A stretch of DNA of 64,000 nucleotides from BOG-994 sp049514215. GTDB lineage: Bacteria > Pseudomonadota > Gammaproteobacteria > Burkholderiales > Burkholderiaceae_D. Positions 34,970 to 43,235 of the stretch are shown piece by piece. Under the pieces are notes generated by a model that saw only the letters and a list, made by a program, of their open reading frames with translations, was not told the origin of the DNA and made no database searches. The translations under genes were made by a program, and so were the position numbers. Within the stretch, counting starts at the first letter, position 1, and the number at the start of each line of letters is the position of its first letter. The stretch is from NCBI GenBank assembly GCA_049514215.1, contig JBEKVI010000008.1, positions 1-64,000 on the forward strand, in the 5' to 3' direction.

Positions 34970-37849
34970 CTAAGCGATGCCTGCCGCACCCAGTAGCCGG
35001 ACCGCCTCTCGAAGGTCCGGAGTGGAGAAGCCCTCGACAAAGTGCCGAAATATCGGCGCCAAGATATCGCGCGCCGCCGCGTGGTTCGATTGCTTAATGT
35101 GAAGTGCGGCGAGACTGTTTGCAGCGCGAAGCTCAAAGGAAACCGAACCCTGAATGTTCGCTCGCGAAAGAGCCTGTTCAAAGAGAGCTTTCGCCTCGTC
35201 AAAACGGTCTCGGCGCGCCGTCTTTAGGATTGCTTCTCCCTGCATACGAAGGACCTCGGGAACGTACCACGTTCTATTGCATAAATTTTCGGGTGAAAAA
35301 CACGAGTGGATAGCCTCTAGGCCCTCGTCGACCCGGCCCAGTAGGCACAATGCCTCGCCCAGATTAGCGCGGACGGGAATGAAGTACGAGGGAAGGAAGC
35401 TGAGATGCGTGAGTCGCTTCTCACCGGCTCGAATAGATTCGAGCCCCGATGCAGCCCGCCCTTGTTTAACTTGAATGACCCCATGAAAGAATTCCGATGC
35501 ATCGACCCAATGGTCGAGCCCATGTTTGGCGGCAAAGGCACGCAATCGTTCGTTGTAACGACATGCGTCGTCCAAGCGCCCGGTAAAGATGCACAAGGGC
35601 ACGGAGGATGCGCCGAGAACAGAGCAAATCGTATAAGCATGTCCGACGACCTCAGCGTCCTGAACATTCTGTTCCATTGTCGCGATAGCCTGGTCGGCGA
35701 GTCCCCGAAGCCAAAGTACGTGTGCTAACGTATATCGTGCTGCCGACCGAATGTCGACGCCGTACCTTAGGCGGTCGGCCGTCATGTTTTGATAGTCGTT
35801 GGCATCGAGAGAGCGCATGAGAAAGCGCTGAGCTTGCGGTAAGTCATTGGAGAGGTAGAGAAGGACGCCTCTAGTTCTGTCGCCGGCGACCGCATCGAAT
35901 GGGTCTCGGGAATCCTTTGCTAGTTCGCAGAACCGGTCCGAAAGAGCGAGCCCTTCGACATACTCACCGTATGCGATTGCAGTGGCGATGAGCCCCCAGG
36001 TGGCGCGGAGGGCGTAGTCGATATCCTGCATTTGGACTGCAAGCTCGTACCCAGTTGAATAGTCACTTTTCGCCCTGGGACGAGAACCCATTCCGTAGGT
36101 CCAATTCTTACCCAACGAAACATAAAGCTTCATCTTGCAACGCAGGTGAGTGGCGTTGTCATCGTCAGGAACAAGTGCCAACACCTTTTCGGCCCAAGTG
36201 GCTGACTCACGTTCAAGCGAAAGCTGTCCCCACATCTCGATTGCAAGGATGGTGAGTTCGACCGCCAGTAGCGACTGCTCGGGCTGTGCGTAGGCCCAAT
36301 TCAGTGCCGCCCTGACCTCAGTGACATGCCGTCCGAAGCTAAGAACCCAATCGGCCGCGTTCAATTCCCGCAATTTCCGTTCGGCATCCAACAGAAGCTC
36401 TTTGAAGTAAAGCGCGTGGGATAGCGCGACTGCTTGTTCCTGTCCGGATTCCGTGAGCCTTTCTCGCGCGTAAATCCGGAGAGTCTCTAACAAACGGTAG
36501 AGCGCTAAGGCACCTGTCAAATTGGGAACGAGAAGTGACTTCGACGCCAAATCACCGATTGTTTCGAGAGTCGACGATTCGGACTCGCCAACGCTCGTCC
36601 CAATTGCAACGCCCGCGTTCGTATCAAAGGAGCCTGTGAAAATGCTTATTCTTTCGAACACCTGCCGCTCTAATGGATTGAGCTGTTCGTAGCTCCAGTC
36701 GATTGCGGCGCGCAGTGTCTGATGTCTCGGAAGAGCCGTTCTGAGACCTGTCGAGAGCAACCGGAAACGGTCGTTAAGGCGTCGCAGAACCTGGTCAATG
36801 CCGAGTGTAGCCGCGCGTGCCGCAGCGAGCTCTAAGGCTAGTGGGATACCGTCCAATCGACGGCAGATTTCGCCGATGGCGTCATAGGTCGAGTCGTCGA
36901 ATGCGGCTGTGAGCCCGGCCGCGATTGCGCGGTCCAAAAAGAGACGTACCGCGCCGGTGCGCACAATTATTTCCCGCTCATGCACACCTTCGGCTGGCAC
37001 TTCCAAAGGAGGAACGATGATAACGTGTTCGCAGTCAGCGCGAAGGGGCTCCCGGCTTGTCGCAAGCACATGGGCATATGGCGTCAAGTGCAAAATGGCC
37101 TCAGCCATGACTGCCGCCGCTTCGACGACATGCTCGCAGTTGTCGAGAAGGACCAGGAGGGTCTTGTCGCCTATGGCCCTCGCTATTCGCTCCGAGGTCT
37201 GGATTGACGCTGGCAGTCCGAGTGCCCCGGCAACAGCCTGAAAAACTTCCTCTGGCATAGTGGCCGCCGCGAGTTCGACGCAGAATGCACCCGAAGGAAA
37301 GCTCGCGATGCATTCGCGAGCTACTTCTAGTGATAGTCTGGTCTTCCCAATGCCCGCCGGCCCGGATAGCGTTACTAACCGCTCGCGCGCAACCGTGCGG
37401 TATATGGGGACTATGACGTGTTCTCGTCCGATGAGCGGAGTGAACGCCACCGGTAGATTGCTTGTGGATGGTGCATCCCCGACTTGCTCGGTCGAACCAA
37501 GAAGGGATTCTCGAGGGGCATGAACGGTCTCGTATGCGGTCAACATGCGATATCCGCGCCCGCTCACCGTTTGAAGAAGTCCCCGGTCCTCACCGAGGGC
37601 CTTTCGCAATGCCGATATCTGCACCTGAAGCGTATTTTCTTCAATAATGGTCCCTTGCCAGACTTTCTGAAGAATCTCGTCTTTACTAACGACTTTTCCG
37701 TCAGCTTCTAGCAAGGTCAATAGGAGCGCGACAGTCCGACGGCCAAGGCGGCTTGAATGACCGCTGACGACCAAGTCTCCGGAATCCAGCCACAGAGTGC
37801 TGCGCCCGAATTTCACCACGCTTCCGACGTTATTGCCGTTTCCGTGCAT
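34970..37849 (-). CDS. Winged-helix / NB-ARC ATPase / TPR (STAND) transcriptional regulator, copy 2
   Basis: A 959-residue paralogue of the regulator at 26775-29678, with the same order of domains. Winged helix about 12-105 (VVSKDEILQKVWQGT, LQVQISALRKALG, VSGRGYRML), then NB-ARC with Walker A SGPAGIGKTRLS (near residue 168), Walker B LLVLLDNCEHVVE, and GIPLALELAAARAATLG, and a C-terminal TPR-like region from about 480 onward. Starts with ATG at 37849. It is a single-gene unit divergent from the DoxX gene, sharing a 235-base intergenic region with motif site A, 131 bases from its start. It probably responds to a small molecule, coupling ATP hydrolysis to DNA binding. Confidence 0.9.
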   Translation of the reverse strand: MHGNGNNVGSVVKFGRSTLWLDSGDLVVSGHSSRLGRRTVALLLTLLEADGKVVSKDEILQKVWQGTIIEENTLQVQISALRKALGEDRGLLQTVSGRGYRMLTAYETVHAPRESLLGSTEQVGDAPSTSNLPVAFTPLIGREHVIVPIYRTVARERLVTLSGPAGIGKTRLSLEVARECIASFPSGAFCVELAAATMPEEVFQAVAGALGLPASIQTSERIARAIGDKTLLVLLDNCEHVVEAAAVMAEAILHLTPYAHVLATSREPLRADCEHVIIVPPLEVPAEGVHEREIIVRTGAVRLFLDRAIAAGLTAAFDDSTYDAIGEICRRLDGIPLALELAAARAATLGIDQVLRRLNDRFRLLSTGLRTALPRHQTLRAAIDWSYEQLNPLERQVFERISIFTGSFDTNAGVAIGTSVGESESSTLETIGDLASKSLLVPNLTGALALYRLLETLRIYARERLTESGQEQAVALSHALYFKELLLDAERKLRELNAADWVLSFGRHVTEVRAALNWAYAQPEQSLLAVELTILAIEMWGQLSLERESATWAEKVLALVPDDDNATHLRCKMKLYVSLGKNWTYGMGSRPRAKSDYSTGYELAVQMQDIDYALRATWGLIATAIAYGEYVEGLALSDRFCELAKDSRDPFDAVAGDRTRGVLLYLSNDLPQAQRFLMRSLDANDYQNMTADRLRYGVDIRSAARYTLAHVLWLRGLADQAIATMEQNVQDAEVVGHAYTICSVLGASSVPLCIFTGRLDDACRYNERLRAFAAKHGLDHWVDASEFFHGVIQVKQGRAASGLESIRAGEKRLTHLSFLPSYFIPVRANLGEALCLLGRVDEGLEAIHSCFSPENLCNRTWYVPEVLRMQGEAILKTARRDRFDEAKALFEQALSRANIQGSVSFELRAANSLAALHIKQSNHAAARDILAPIFRHFVEGFSTPDLREAVRLLGAAGIA

Positions 37850-37980
37850 GCGCTGCCTACCAATTCGTTGAATGACACGTACCCCAGGTCGCGATGCCGA
37901 ATGATATAGGCCGCGACCCCAAATGTGGAGTGACTGGAATTCCCTAACATTTGCTATGGATTTTCGTCTCCAGGCAACGC

Positions 37981-38002
37981 TCCCTATCTTCCGGTAGGGA
38001 CG
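37981..38002 (+). promoter_or_regulatory. Shared palindromic motif, site A
   Basis: Contains perfect arms TCCCTA / TAGGGA separated by eight bases (37981-38000). It lies 82 bases before the DoxX start and 131 before the STAND copy 2 start. The strongest palindrome in the set. Confidence 0.6.
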
Positions 38003-38084
38003 CCCCTCTGAGCCGCGGCTCGCCTGGCGGAACGATGTTGGCGGTCTAATGGACAGACCGTAACTATCGAGTTAGGAACCAACC

Positions 38085-38522
38085 ATGAGTGCCATCCAGG
38101 AACGCGCCCGCCATGAACTGCGAGGCGCCATATTCAATGGGCTCGTCGAACGCGTGCTCCTTACTCTGCTCTGCTCGGCCTACCTACTAGGGGCCCTTCA
38201 GAAATTCTCCGACCTATCTGCGGCCGCGGCTGAAATGGAGCACTTCGGCCTCTCCCCAGGGCTCCCTATGGCCGTGTGTGTTGGTGCACTCGAGGGACTT
38301 GGCTCAGTGGCCGTCATCGCCGGGATATTTCGCCCGCTCGCGGCATTCGGGCTCGGCGTATTCACTTTCGCGGCTAGCTGCCTCGCGAACAAGTTCTGGA
38401 CGCTAACCGGGCATGACCGATTCACAGCGGAAAACGGCTTTTTTGAGCATCTGGGCCTGGCCGGGAGCTTCTTCCTCGTCGCCTGGCTCGATTGGAGGTC
38501 AGGACGCACTCCACGCCCGTAA
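38085..38522 (+). CDS. DoxX-family membrane protein
   Basis: A 145-residue protein with four hydrophobic segments: VLLTLLCSAYLLGALQKF, MAVCVGALEGLGSVAVIAGIF, LAAFGLGVFTFAASCLANKFW and LGLAGSFFLVAWLDW. This layout and the FEHLGLAGSFFLVA end match DoxX-like quinone/oxidoreductase-associated membrane proteins. The ATG has AGGA upstream. Members are implicated in quinone-linked or redox membrane functions; a specific role here is unknown. It is divergent from STAND regulator copy 2. Confidence 0.8.
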   Translation: MSAIQERARHELRGAIFNGLVERVLLTLLCSAYLLGALQKFSDLSAAAAEMEHFGLSPGLPMAVCVGALEGLGSVAVIAGIFRPLAAFGLGVFTFAASCLANKFWTLTGHDRFTAENGFFEHLGLAGSFFLVAWLDWRSGRTPRP

Positions 38523-38556
38523 CCTGAGGTCGTCACACCGCGCATTGCCCTATGGG

Positions 38557-38590
38557 ACCACGCGAACCACGCGAACCACGCGAACCACGC
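38557..38590 (+). repeat. Tandem 9-base repeat
   Basis: Unit ACCACGCGA occurs three times in succession plus a 7-base partial copy. It is downstream of DoxX and may be slippage-prone. Too short for a CRISPR or iteron array. Confidence 0.8.
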
Positions 38591-38745
38591 TCGAGGCGAA
38601 TGGTGTCGGGGGAGCAGTGGCCGAAGGAGGGGTGCCTCGGAGCGATGCGGTAATGCTCGGACGGTCTACGCGGGACAGAGGCTGCTTGGCAGCGTGCCCA
38701 ATTCCGGGTGACCCAACCGGACGTGTCCTATTGCAGTCGTCGACC

Positions 38746-38765
38746 CATACATTCCAGTAGGGGAG
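38746..38765 (+). promoter_or_regulatory. Shared palindromic motif, site B
   Basis: Reads CATACATTCCAGTAGGGGAG, with CCCATACATTCC shared with site D. It ends 91 bases before the MFS start, as the first of two tandem copies. Confidence 0.55.
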
Positions 38766-38779
38766 GGGCGTGCACGCGG

Positions 38780-38799
38780 CCTACCTTTCGGAAGGTGCC
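38780..38799 (+). promoter_or_regulatory. Shared palindromic motif, site F
   Basis: Reads CCTACCTTTCGGAAGGTGCC, containing the symmetric ACCTT-TCGG-AAGGT. It ends 57 bases before the MFS start and is 34 bases from site B, about three helical turns, consistent with cooperative dimer binding. Confidence 0.6.
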
Positions 38800-38856
38800 C
38801 GTGTTGGTCCGGACGCATAGGCTTGCCAAACGAGTCGAATCCGGGTCCACGCTTAC

Positions 38857-40440
38857 ATGACTGCCTCCGAACTAGCCCCCCCTTCCGCTGGCGTATCCAT
38901 CTCGGGGACAACGCTGCTCCTTCTTGGGCTGGGCGTTGCCACAGGGATGGAGTTTTACACTGCTGACAGCATGAACCTCGTGCTAGGCGACGTCACGGGT
39001 ACCTTGGGTGTATCACCCGATGAGGGTAGCTGGCTCTTGACCGTCTATAGCGCCTCACTCTTTTTTGGGGTCCCACTTTCGGTATGGCTGGCGGGCCACG
39101 TTGGTTACAAGCGATTCCTAATCGCCAGCGTACTGCTCTTCGCAGCCTCTAGCGTCGGATGCGCGCTCTCGCCAGGCTACGGCATTCTCTTGGCCTTCCG
39201 TGCTTTGCAGGGATTGGCGGGCGGCGGCCTCGTGGTCTGGTGGCGGGCCGGTATCTATGTCATTTTTCCGAAAAGCCAGCGCAGCGCATCACTGATGCTC
39301 GTCTCGACGATGCTCTATCTGTCAAGTGCGCTCGGCCTAATACTGAGCGGGGTCATAACCGAGGAGTACGACTGGCGGCTCCTCTTTCTGCCCAACCTAG
39401 CATTCGCAGCCATCGCGGTATGGCTACTTGCAAGGTACTTTCCTGATGTTCCGAAGTCGACGGCAGCGCGGACGCTCAAGGTTGATTGGCCAGGAATCTT
39501 TTTTCTCGCCGTTTCACTCATTGCGTTGCAGATTGTCCTCAATCGGGGTGAGGTGGATGGATGGTGGGATGACGAGGCTATCCGTTGGTTAGTGTGGGCG
39601 TCGATTGTGTCAATCCTCGCATTCGTAGTCTGGCAAACCTGTCCGCTGAACGATGCCCCGCTCATATGGCTCCCCATTCTCAGGGACAGGCGAGTTCTTT
39701 CAGCGATACCGATAGGCGTATGTACCGGGATGATTCTTTCCGGAAGCCTTTTTGTGCTACCTGAGTTTTTGCGAAACCTCTCACGAATAACTCATAGCGC
39801 AAGCCAAACTGGCCAACTCATTTGCGTCTATGCATTGACTGCGGCGGCTGTCCGATACGCGATTCCGGGAATCGTTGCGAGGTTCGGACAAAGAATGGTT
39901 ATCGCCGCGGCCCTACTGCTGCTGATAGCCTCGATGGTGCTTTTTCAGAGGTGCCTGACCACCGGAACGCCTGATGGGTACTTCATTGCGCCCCTCATGC
40001 TCTACGGCTTGTGTCTCTCACCGCTCTTGCCGTCTGTGGGAAGCGGAACAGTAGCCCGTGTCGAAGGGCCAAACGTCCTCGACGCTGTATCCGTCTACAT
40101 GACGTTCCGAACACTTGGAGCATCCCTTGGGGTGGCCATTCTCTCGATTCTGCTTGTTCATCGGGAGACGCTGCATTCGAGTCGAATCTATGAATCGCTC
40201 GGTGCGCGGGGCGCGGCTGCCCCGTGGCTGAGTTCGGCAGCGCAGCTCTTGGTTGCTCGGGGAGAAAGTGGAGCACCCGATGCGATGCACGGCGCGACAG
40301 CAATTCTTGCGCGCGCCGCGACCCGGCAGGCAGCGGCGCTTAGTTATGCGGACACTTTCACCTTCATGGCAGGTGTTGGTGTTATTGGGCTCGGCTTCAT
40401 CTTCTTTATCCCACCGACCCCGCCCGCGCGGGGTAAGTAA
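38857..40440 (+). CDS. MFS multidrug efflux transporter, DHA2/EmrB-like
   Basis: A 527-residue protein with about 14 predicted membrane helices, the DHA2 topology. Motifs: SWLLTVYSASLFFGVPLSVWLAGHVGYKR (motif A region between helices 2 and 3) and LLAFRALQGLAGGGLV. It would drive proton-linked export of hydrophobic compounds across the inner membrane, handing them to the HlyD-type adaptor and NodT-type outer membrane channel encoded directly downstream. The HlyD start codon comes seven bases after its stop. The promoter region carries sites B and F of the shared palindrome. Confidence 0.9.
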   Translation: MTASELAPPSAGVSISGTTLLLLGLGVATGMEFYTADSMNLVLGDVTGTLGVSPDEGSWLLTVYSASLFFGVPLSVWLAGHVGYKRFLIASVLLFAASSVGCALSPGYGILLAFRALQGLAGGGLVVWWRAGIYVIFPKSQRSASLMLVSTMLYLSSALGLILSGVITEEYDWRLLFLPNLAFAAIAVWLLARYFPDVPKSTAARTLKVDWPGIFFLAVSLIALQIVLNRGEVDGWWDDEAIRWLVWASIVSILAFVVWQTCPLNDAPLIWLPILRDRRVLSAIPIGVCTGMILSGSLFVLPEFLRNLSRITHSASQTGQLICVYALTAAAVRYAIPGIVARFGQRMVIAAALLLLIASMVLFQRCLTTGTPDGYFIAPLMLYGLCLSPLLPSVGSGTVARVEGPNVLDAVSVYMTFRTLGASLGVAILSILLVHRETLHSSRIYESLGARGAAAPWLSSAAQLLVARGESGAPDAMHGATAILARAATRQAAALSYADTFTFMAGVGVIGLGFIFFIPPTPPARGK

Positions 40441-40447
40441 GGCTCCT

Positions 40448-41506
40448 ATGGTCGATGCATCCGAAGCTGGTCCGAGGTCGTACTGGCGTTCGCGTTCTGT
40501 GTTCCTGGTGGCGGGCCTGCTAGGCTTTGTTCTCGCGATTGTCGCCTACATCGGCATCGTCCAGTACTACCGCACCTATACCGATGATGCCTATGTTGAA
40601 GCGCATATCGTCTCAGTCACATCGAAGATTCCCGCATATGTCGCCGCCTTACACTTCGACGACAATTCGGTAGTTCGAAGAGGGGACCTGCTGATTGAAC
40701 TGGACCCGCGCGATTTCGAGGTACAGCGCTCAATCACAAGAGCGAACCTCGCCGCAGCGCAGGGTCTTCTTACCGAATCGCTTAGACGGTTGTCAGTCGC
40801 GGAACTTAACGTCAAGCAGGCCGACGCCGAATTGGGGGTAATCAAAGCCAACGCTGCCTTGGCGCTCGCCAATTTGGGCCGAGTTCGGGCCGTTGCCGAC
40901 TCACGCGCAGTTTCTATTGAACGTGTCGATGAGGCGGTGGCCAATGATGCTAGCTCTCGCGCTGCGGTATCTGCCTCTGAAGTGAAGGTCGCGACTGCAA
41001 AAGCCCAAGTGGAATTGGCGCGCGCGCAAAACGCGACGGCCCTAGCCAGTGTAAGTCAGGCCGAGGCACAGGTCAGTCAATCAGACCTCAACCTCTCCTA
41101 CGCGCGCATCTACGCGGCGGAGGATGGGAGCGTAGCTCAAAGATTGGTGGAACCTGGAAATTACGTGCAGCCAGGACAGACTCTCGTGTCAATTGTGCCA
41201 ATAGGTATGTTTGTGACAGCGAACTACAAGGAGACGCAACTTCGAGACGTACGTGCTGGCCAACCGGTAGTCGTGACAGTGGATGCCTACCCGTCCATCC
41301 ACCTGAAGGGACATGTGGAAAGTCTCCAGCGAGGAACTGGCTCCCGTTTCGCGCTGCTGCCGCCAGAGAATGCCACCGGCAATTTCGTCAAGGTCGTGCA
41401 GCGCGTGCCGGTAAAAGTCACGCTCGACAATCTTGGCGAAGCCGCAAAATGGCTTTCCCCGGGCATGTCGGTTGAGACGAAGATTGACACGTCCGGGGCT
41501 CAGTAA
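40448..41506 (+). CDS. HlyD/EmrA-family membrane fusion protein
   Basis: A 352-residue protein started at the ATG at 40448, with TAAGG five bases upstream; the longer reading overlaps the MFS gene and is unsupported. An N-terminal membrane anchor (FLVAGLLGFVLAIVAYIGIV) is followed by the biotinyl-lipoyl half-motif YTDDAYVEAHIVSVTSKIPAYV, a long alpha-helical hairpin (about 100-210), and DGSVAQRLVEPGNYVQPGQTL with the beta-barrel. This is the periplasmic adaptor of a tripartite EmrAB-TolC-like pump. It overlaps the outer membrane gene start by one base (TAATG), so the products are translationally coupled. Confidence 0.92.
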   Translation: MVDASEAGPRSYWRSRSVFLVAGLLGFVLAIVAYIGIVQYYRTYTDDAYVEAHIVSVTSKIPAYVAALHFDDNSVVRRGDLLIELDPRDFEVQRSITRANLAAAQGLLTESLRRLSVAELNVKQADAELGVIKANAALALANLGRVRAVADSRAVSIERVDEAVANDASSRAAVSASEVKVATAKAQVELARAQNATALASVSQAEAQVSQSDLNLSYARIYAAEDGSVAQRLVEPGNYVQPGQTLVSIVPIGMFVTANYKETQLRDVRAGQPVVVTVDAYPSIHLKGHVESLQRGTGSRFALLPPENATGNFVKVVQRVPVKVTLDNLGEAAKWLSPGMSVETKIDTSGAQ

Positions 41507-42978
41507 TGAGTGGCCGTCTAATAGTGGGCCTACTTACCTCCGCAGCGGCCGCCGGTTGCACGGTGGGCCCGGATTACCGCACACCTGATGTCCCCCTACC
41601 GCGCGCTTACGTGGAATCTCCCCGACAATTGGAACCAGCGCCCCTCCCATCGACGGGCGCGTGGTGGACCATCTTTGATGACTCCACCGTGAATGGTCTC
41701 GTAAGAGAAGCACTCAAGAGCGCTCCGGGCGTGGCCATTGCGACTGCGCGCGTGCGCCAAGCAAGAGCACTTAGCGACCTCACTCGCGCAAATGCCTACC
41801 CGTCAGCGCGCGTTGGCTCCGAATATGCGCGCAGCCGGGGGAGCGACAACCTGCCCATAGGTGTCCCGCCCGGGGGCCTCGGACCGGGGGTCTCAAGTGA
41901 CTTGTATCAGGTTGGCTTCGACGCACTGTGGGAGGTCGACTTGTTTGGGGGCCAAAAGAGGGCAACGGAGTCGGCTAACGCTACTTTGCATGCTGCTGAG
42001 TTCAAGCGAGCGGATGTAGCCCTGACACTGACTGCCGAGGTCGTTAGGACGTACATGGAGGTACGGGGTGCACAAAGGCGTATCGCCGTCGCGGAGGAGA
42101 ATCTGGTCGTCGAGCGAGATAGCGCAGCGCTCGCCAAGGCACAGTTTGACGCAGGCTTGGCATCGAATTTGGCTGTTTTTAGGGCGAATGCGGAGCTTGC
42201 GGACACGCAATCAACCATCCCTGCCTTGAAGCAAATTGAGCGGGCTAACATATACCGGTTGGGTGTACTTATTGGACGGGCACCCGAGGACCTGCGAGTG
42301 GCGCTTGACAGCGCAGCACCTATCCCCGTCAAGGTGGTCGATGTGCCCGCAGGACTTCCCTCTGAGTTGCTCGAGAGAAGGCCGGATATCCGGTTTGCTG
42401 AACAAAGTGTGGCGGCGGCCAATGCACGAATCGGCGTGGCCACGGCGGAGTTATACCCTCACTTTTATCTGACTGGGATAGCCGGCCTCGAAAGCCTCGA
42501 GTCCTCCAATTTCCTCACGGCATCGAGCCGATACTTCTCGGTGGGGCCAAACCTCTCGTGGACCATATTTGATGCTGGGCGCGTGCGATTCCAGATTCAG
42601 GCAGCGCAGGCAATGACCGAGGAATCGAGGGCCGTCTACGAGAAGACGGTTCTTACGGCTCTCGCTGAAGTGGAGACTGCCTTTTCAGCGTACGCTCGCG
42701 AGCAGCAGCGCCACATCGAGCTAGAGAAGGAAGTGGCTTTCGAAAGCCAGTCCGTCGACCTTTCTCGACGCCTTTACCGCCAAGGTATAAACGATTTCCT
42801 CGCGGTTCTGGACGCGCAACGCTCTTTGCTCTCATCCGAGGACAGACTAGCCCAGTCGGACGAAGCGAGTGCCGTTGCCCTGATTGCAGTTTATAAGGCC
42901 TTGGGTGGTGGATGGAACGCTGCGAACACCCAGGCGGGGGCGATTTATTCAGAGTCCGAGTCACGCATGGGACCTTGA
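41506..42978 (+). CDS. NodT-family outer membrane efflux lipoprotein
   Basis: A 490-residue RND/MFS-type outer membrane factor. The N-terminus MSGRLIVGLLTSAAAAGCTVGPDY has a lipobox ending AAGC, so Cys17 is probably lipid-modified. The two long helical repeats contain TGAWWTIFDDSTVNGLVREAL, QVGFDALWEVDLFGGQKRA, LPSELLERRPDIRFAEQ and NLSWTIFDAGRVRFQ, all diagnostic of this family. It completes a tripartite export pump with the preceding MFS and HlyD proteins. Its last 34 bases overlap the convergent cydB remnant on the minus strand. Confidence 0.93.
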   Translation: MSGRLIVGLLTSAAAAGCTVGPDYRTPDVPLPRAYVESPRQLEPAPLPSTGAWWTIFDDSTVNGLVREALKSAPGVAIATARVRQARALSDLTRANAYPSARVGSEYARSRGSDNLPIGVPPGGLGPGVSSDLYQVGFDALWEVDLFGGQKRATESANATLHAAEFKRADVALTLTAEVVRTYMEVRGAQRRIAVAEENLVVERDSAALAKAQFDAGLASNLAVFRANAELADTQSTIPALKQIERANIYRLGVLIGRAPEDLRVALDSAAPIPVKVVDVPAGLPSELLERRPDIRFAEQSVAAANARIGVATAELYPHFYLTGIAGLESLESSNFLTASSRYFSVGPNLSWTIFDAGRVRFQIQAAQAMTEESRAVYEKTVLTALAEVETAFSAYAREQQRHIELEKEVAFESQSVDLSRRLYRQGINDFLAVLDAQRSLLSSEDRLAQSDEASAVALIAVYKALGGGWNAANTQAGAIYSESESRMGP

Positions 42979-43235
42979 AAGACGTGGTAGCTCACAATGG
43001 TGTAAATCAATGTGATGGGTATGACGAATAGGCCAGCACCCCAGAACATGAAGGAGAGGCTGGCTGGCGGCGCGGCCGCATCTGCGATTCTGACTGAGTA
43101 AGGAATCATGTAGGGCCAGAAGGAGACCGCGAGCACGCCAAAGGCCGATAGGAACACGAGCACGGACATCGGAAAGGGAAGGCTGTCTACCTTTGCCACG
43201 ACGAGCCAGGTTTCGTTGCCGTCCATGACCACCAG
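42945..43235 (-). pseudogene. Internally deleted cydB (cytochrome bd oxidase subunit II) remnant
   Basis: The minus-strand frame ending at 42945 contains VVMDGNETWLVVA followed immediately by a segment SLPFPMSVLVFL, then FGVLAVSFWPYMIPYSV, AAAPPASLSFMFWGAGLF and YTIVSYHVFQG. GNETWLV is the most conserved N-terminal motif of CydB, and the rest is its C-terminal two helices. About 200 residues that should lie between are missing, and no cydA is adjacent. It is therefore a fused remnant produced by an internal deletion. It lies at the right edge of the accessory block, overlaps the end of the NodT gene, and is followed by the iscR promoter. Confidence 0.7.

Larger units (their letters stand above)
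38523..38856. other. Intergenic region with tandem repeat and two motif copies
   Basis: About 334 bases between DoxX and the MFS pump gene. Contains a short tandem repeat at 38557-38590 and two copies (B and F) of the shared palindrome, close to the start of the pump operon. No coding sequence is supportable. Confidence 0.6.

Noticed and set aside
34657..35202. 181-residue open frame on the minus strand at the end of STAND copy 2
   Set aside because: It overlaps the STAND gene in another frame and its non-overlapping part shows no family similarity or ribosome binding site.
38557..38590. CRISPR-like array
   Set aside because: The 9-base units are directly adjacent with no spacers, and no cas gene is present.
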